The translations under genes and the position numbers were made by a program. The notes under the pieces are model-generated. The model ran no database searches. It worked only from the letters and a program-made list of their open reading frames with translations, and had not been told where the DNA came from. A stretch of DNA of 64,000 nt from Rhodococcus sp. 105337 (GTDB lineage Bacteria; Actinomycetota; Actinomycetes; Mycobacteriales; Mycobacteriaceae): the NCBI RefSeq assembly GCF_012844225.1, contig NZ_JABAGQ010000001.1, positions 310,001 to 374,000 on the forward strand, given 5' to 3'. Below, one piece after another: positions 63,183 to 64,000 of the stretch. Positions within the stretch are counted from its first letter, which is position 1. Each line of letters opens with the position of its first letter.

Positions 63183-64000
63183 CCGCGGTCCTCGAGATCG
63201 CCTTCTGCGTCGAGGTAGGCCTGCTGCAGCGCCTGCACGGTGTCGGGATCCGGCTCGGCCCACAGACCACGGTCGGCGGCCTCGGTGAGTCGCTCGACGA
63301 TCCCGCGCAACGCCCACGGGTTCGCCTCGCGGAGGAATTGCTGATTCTCGGGATCGAGAGCGTATGTCTGCGCGAGGGTTTCGTACATCCAGTCCTGCAC
63401 GACACCGGCCGTGGCGTCGTACCCGAAGAGGTAGTCGACGGTCGCGGCGAGTTCGAAGGCGCCCTTGTAACCGTGGCGGCGCATCGCCGTGATCCAGCGC
63501 GGATTGACCACGCGGGCACGGAACACTCTCGCGGTCTCCTCGGCGAGCGACCGGGTGCGCACCGCGTCGGGGGTGGTGGAGTCTCCGATGTAAGCCTTCG
63601 GGTCGTTGCCGGTGAGTGCGCGTACCGTCGCGACCATGCCCCCGTGATACTGGAAGTAGTCGTCGGAGTCGGCGATGTCGTGTTCGCGGGTGTCGGTGTT
63701 CTTCGCCGCCACCGCGATACGTCGATAGTTGGCGCGCATGTCCTCGGCGGCGGGTACGCCGTGCAGGCCGCGACCGTAGGCGAAGCCACCCCACGCGGTA
63801 TACACCTCGGCGAGATCCGCATCGGTGCGCCAGTTCCCGGAGTCGATGAGTTGCAGGATCCCCGCACCGTACGACCCGGGCTTGGAACCGAAGATCCGCC
63901 GCACCGCGCGGTCCGCGTCCCCGTGTTCGGCCTCGTCCCGCTGCGCGTGAGCGCGAACGTAGTTCCGGTCGGCGGGTTCGTCGAGTGCCGCAACCATGCG
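63179..64000 (-). CDS. cobN: Cobaltochelatase subunit CobN, C-terminal part
   Basis: The visible 273 residues are the C-terminus of CobN, the large ATP-dependent chelatase subunit that inserts cobalt into hydrogenobyrinate a,c-diamide. VRRIFGSKPGSYGAGILQLI, YTAWGGFAYGRGLHGVPAAE, SDDYFQYHGGMVATVRALTG and RARVVNPRWITAMRRHGYKG are typical blocks. The full protein is about 1,200 residues, so most lies right of the window. The gene is translated with cobF. Confidence 0.93.
   Translation of the reverse strand, partial: RMVAALDEPADRNYVRAHAQRDEAEHGDADRAVRRIFGSKPGSYGAGILQLIDSGNWRTDADLAEVYTAWGGFAYGRGLHGVPAAEDMRANYRRIAVAAKNTDTREHDIADSDDYFQYHGGMVATVRALTGNDPKAYIGDSTTPDAVRTRSLAEETARVFRARVVNPRWITAMRRHGYKGAFELAATVDYLFGYDATAGVVQDWMYETLAQTYALDPENQQFLREANPWALRGIVERLTEAADRGLWAEPDPDTVQALQQAYLDAEGDLEDRG

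Overview
The window is chromosomal DNA of a high-GC actinomycete, most likely a Rhodococcus or close relative in the Mycobacteriales. This rests on the GC-rich codon use, frequent GTG/TTG starts with 4-base ATGA/GTGA overlaps, a mycobacterial-type purA / Rv0358-like pair, FprA, a class II ribonucleotide reductase, and an actinobacterial Cys-rich leader peptide. I saw no rRNA, tRNA, CRISPR array, insertion sequence or prophage. About 60 genes are supported.

Region 1 (1-23 kb) is dominated by sulfur and cobalamin. A leftward operon (7518 to beyond 1) sits behind a SAM-I-type riboswitch and a 10-codon coupled leader ORF. It encodes an amino-acid ABC transporter, an MSOX-like flavin oxidase, a GNAT acetyltransferase, two NtaA/SnaA-type flavin monooxygenases and a DUF1684 protein, and contains a scar where most of a third monooxygenase and a peptide-type ABC transporter were deleted. 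The gene set resembles the Bacillus yxeK/ytmI organosulfur salvage operons. Next come a DUF998 protein, a TauE/SafE permease, and a cobalamin-riboswitch operon for a BtuFCD-like importer ending in a metallo-beta-lactamase/CobU fusion. metZ plus a rhodanese follow, then fprA behind a Cys-rich leader peptide, an Old Yellow Enzyme, and a sulfonate-type ABC importer with a TauD-like dioxygenase.

Region 2 (23-43 kb) holds purT, nrdJ (B12-dependent), a locally lower-GC segment with an MFS exporter, small-molecule enzymes, a MocR regulator, an Xre/RES toxin-antitoxin pair whose toxin is frameshifted, purA, a DUF2252 protein, a potassium channel, a class II amidotransferase, TerD and a FhuF-like Fe-S protein.

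Region 3 (41-54.5 kb) contains an IclR/APC-permease pair divergent from a Tat-exported flavin amine oxidase, a RidA-domain lipoprotein and a TatA paralogue. This looks like an extracytoplasmic amine or amino-acid oxidation module with its own imine hydrolase. After it come two SDRs, a second class II amidotransferase, a MarR-controlled DinB-like gene, a TetR/MFS pair with duplicated operators, an unknown gene, a DUF899 protein and decayed MFS remnants.

Region 4 (54.6-64 kb) is a second cobalamin block. Two convergent ABC importer operons, each behind its own cobalamin riboswitch, meet with 7 bp between their stop codons. The rightward one also carries a FhuF-like 2Fe-2S protein (a close paralogue of the one at 40.7 kb) and an unknown protein. 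cobF and the 3' part of cobN close the window. With nrdJ, the cobalamin genes suggest a cell that both makes and scavenges corrinoids and uses them for DNA precursor synthesis.
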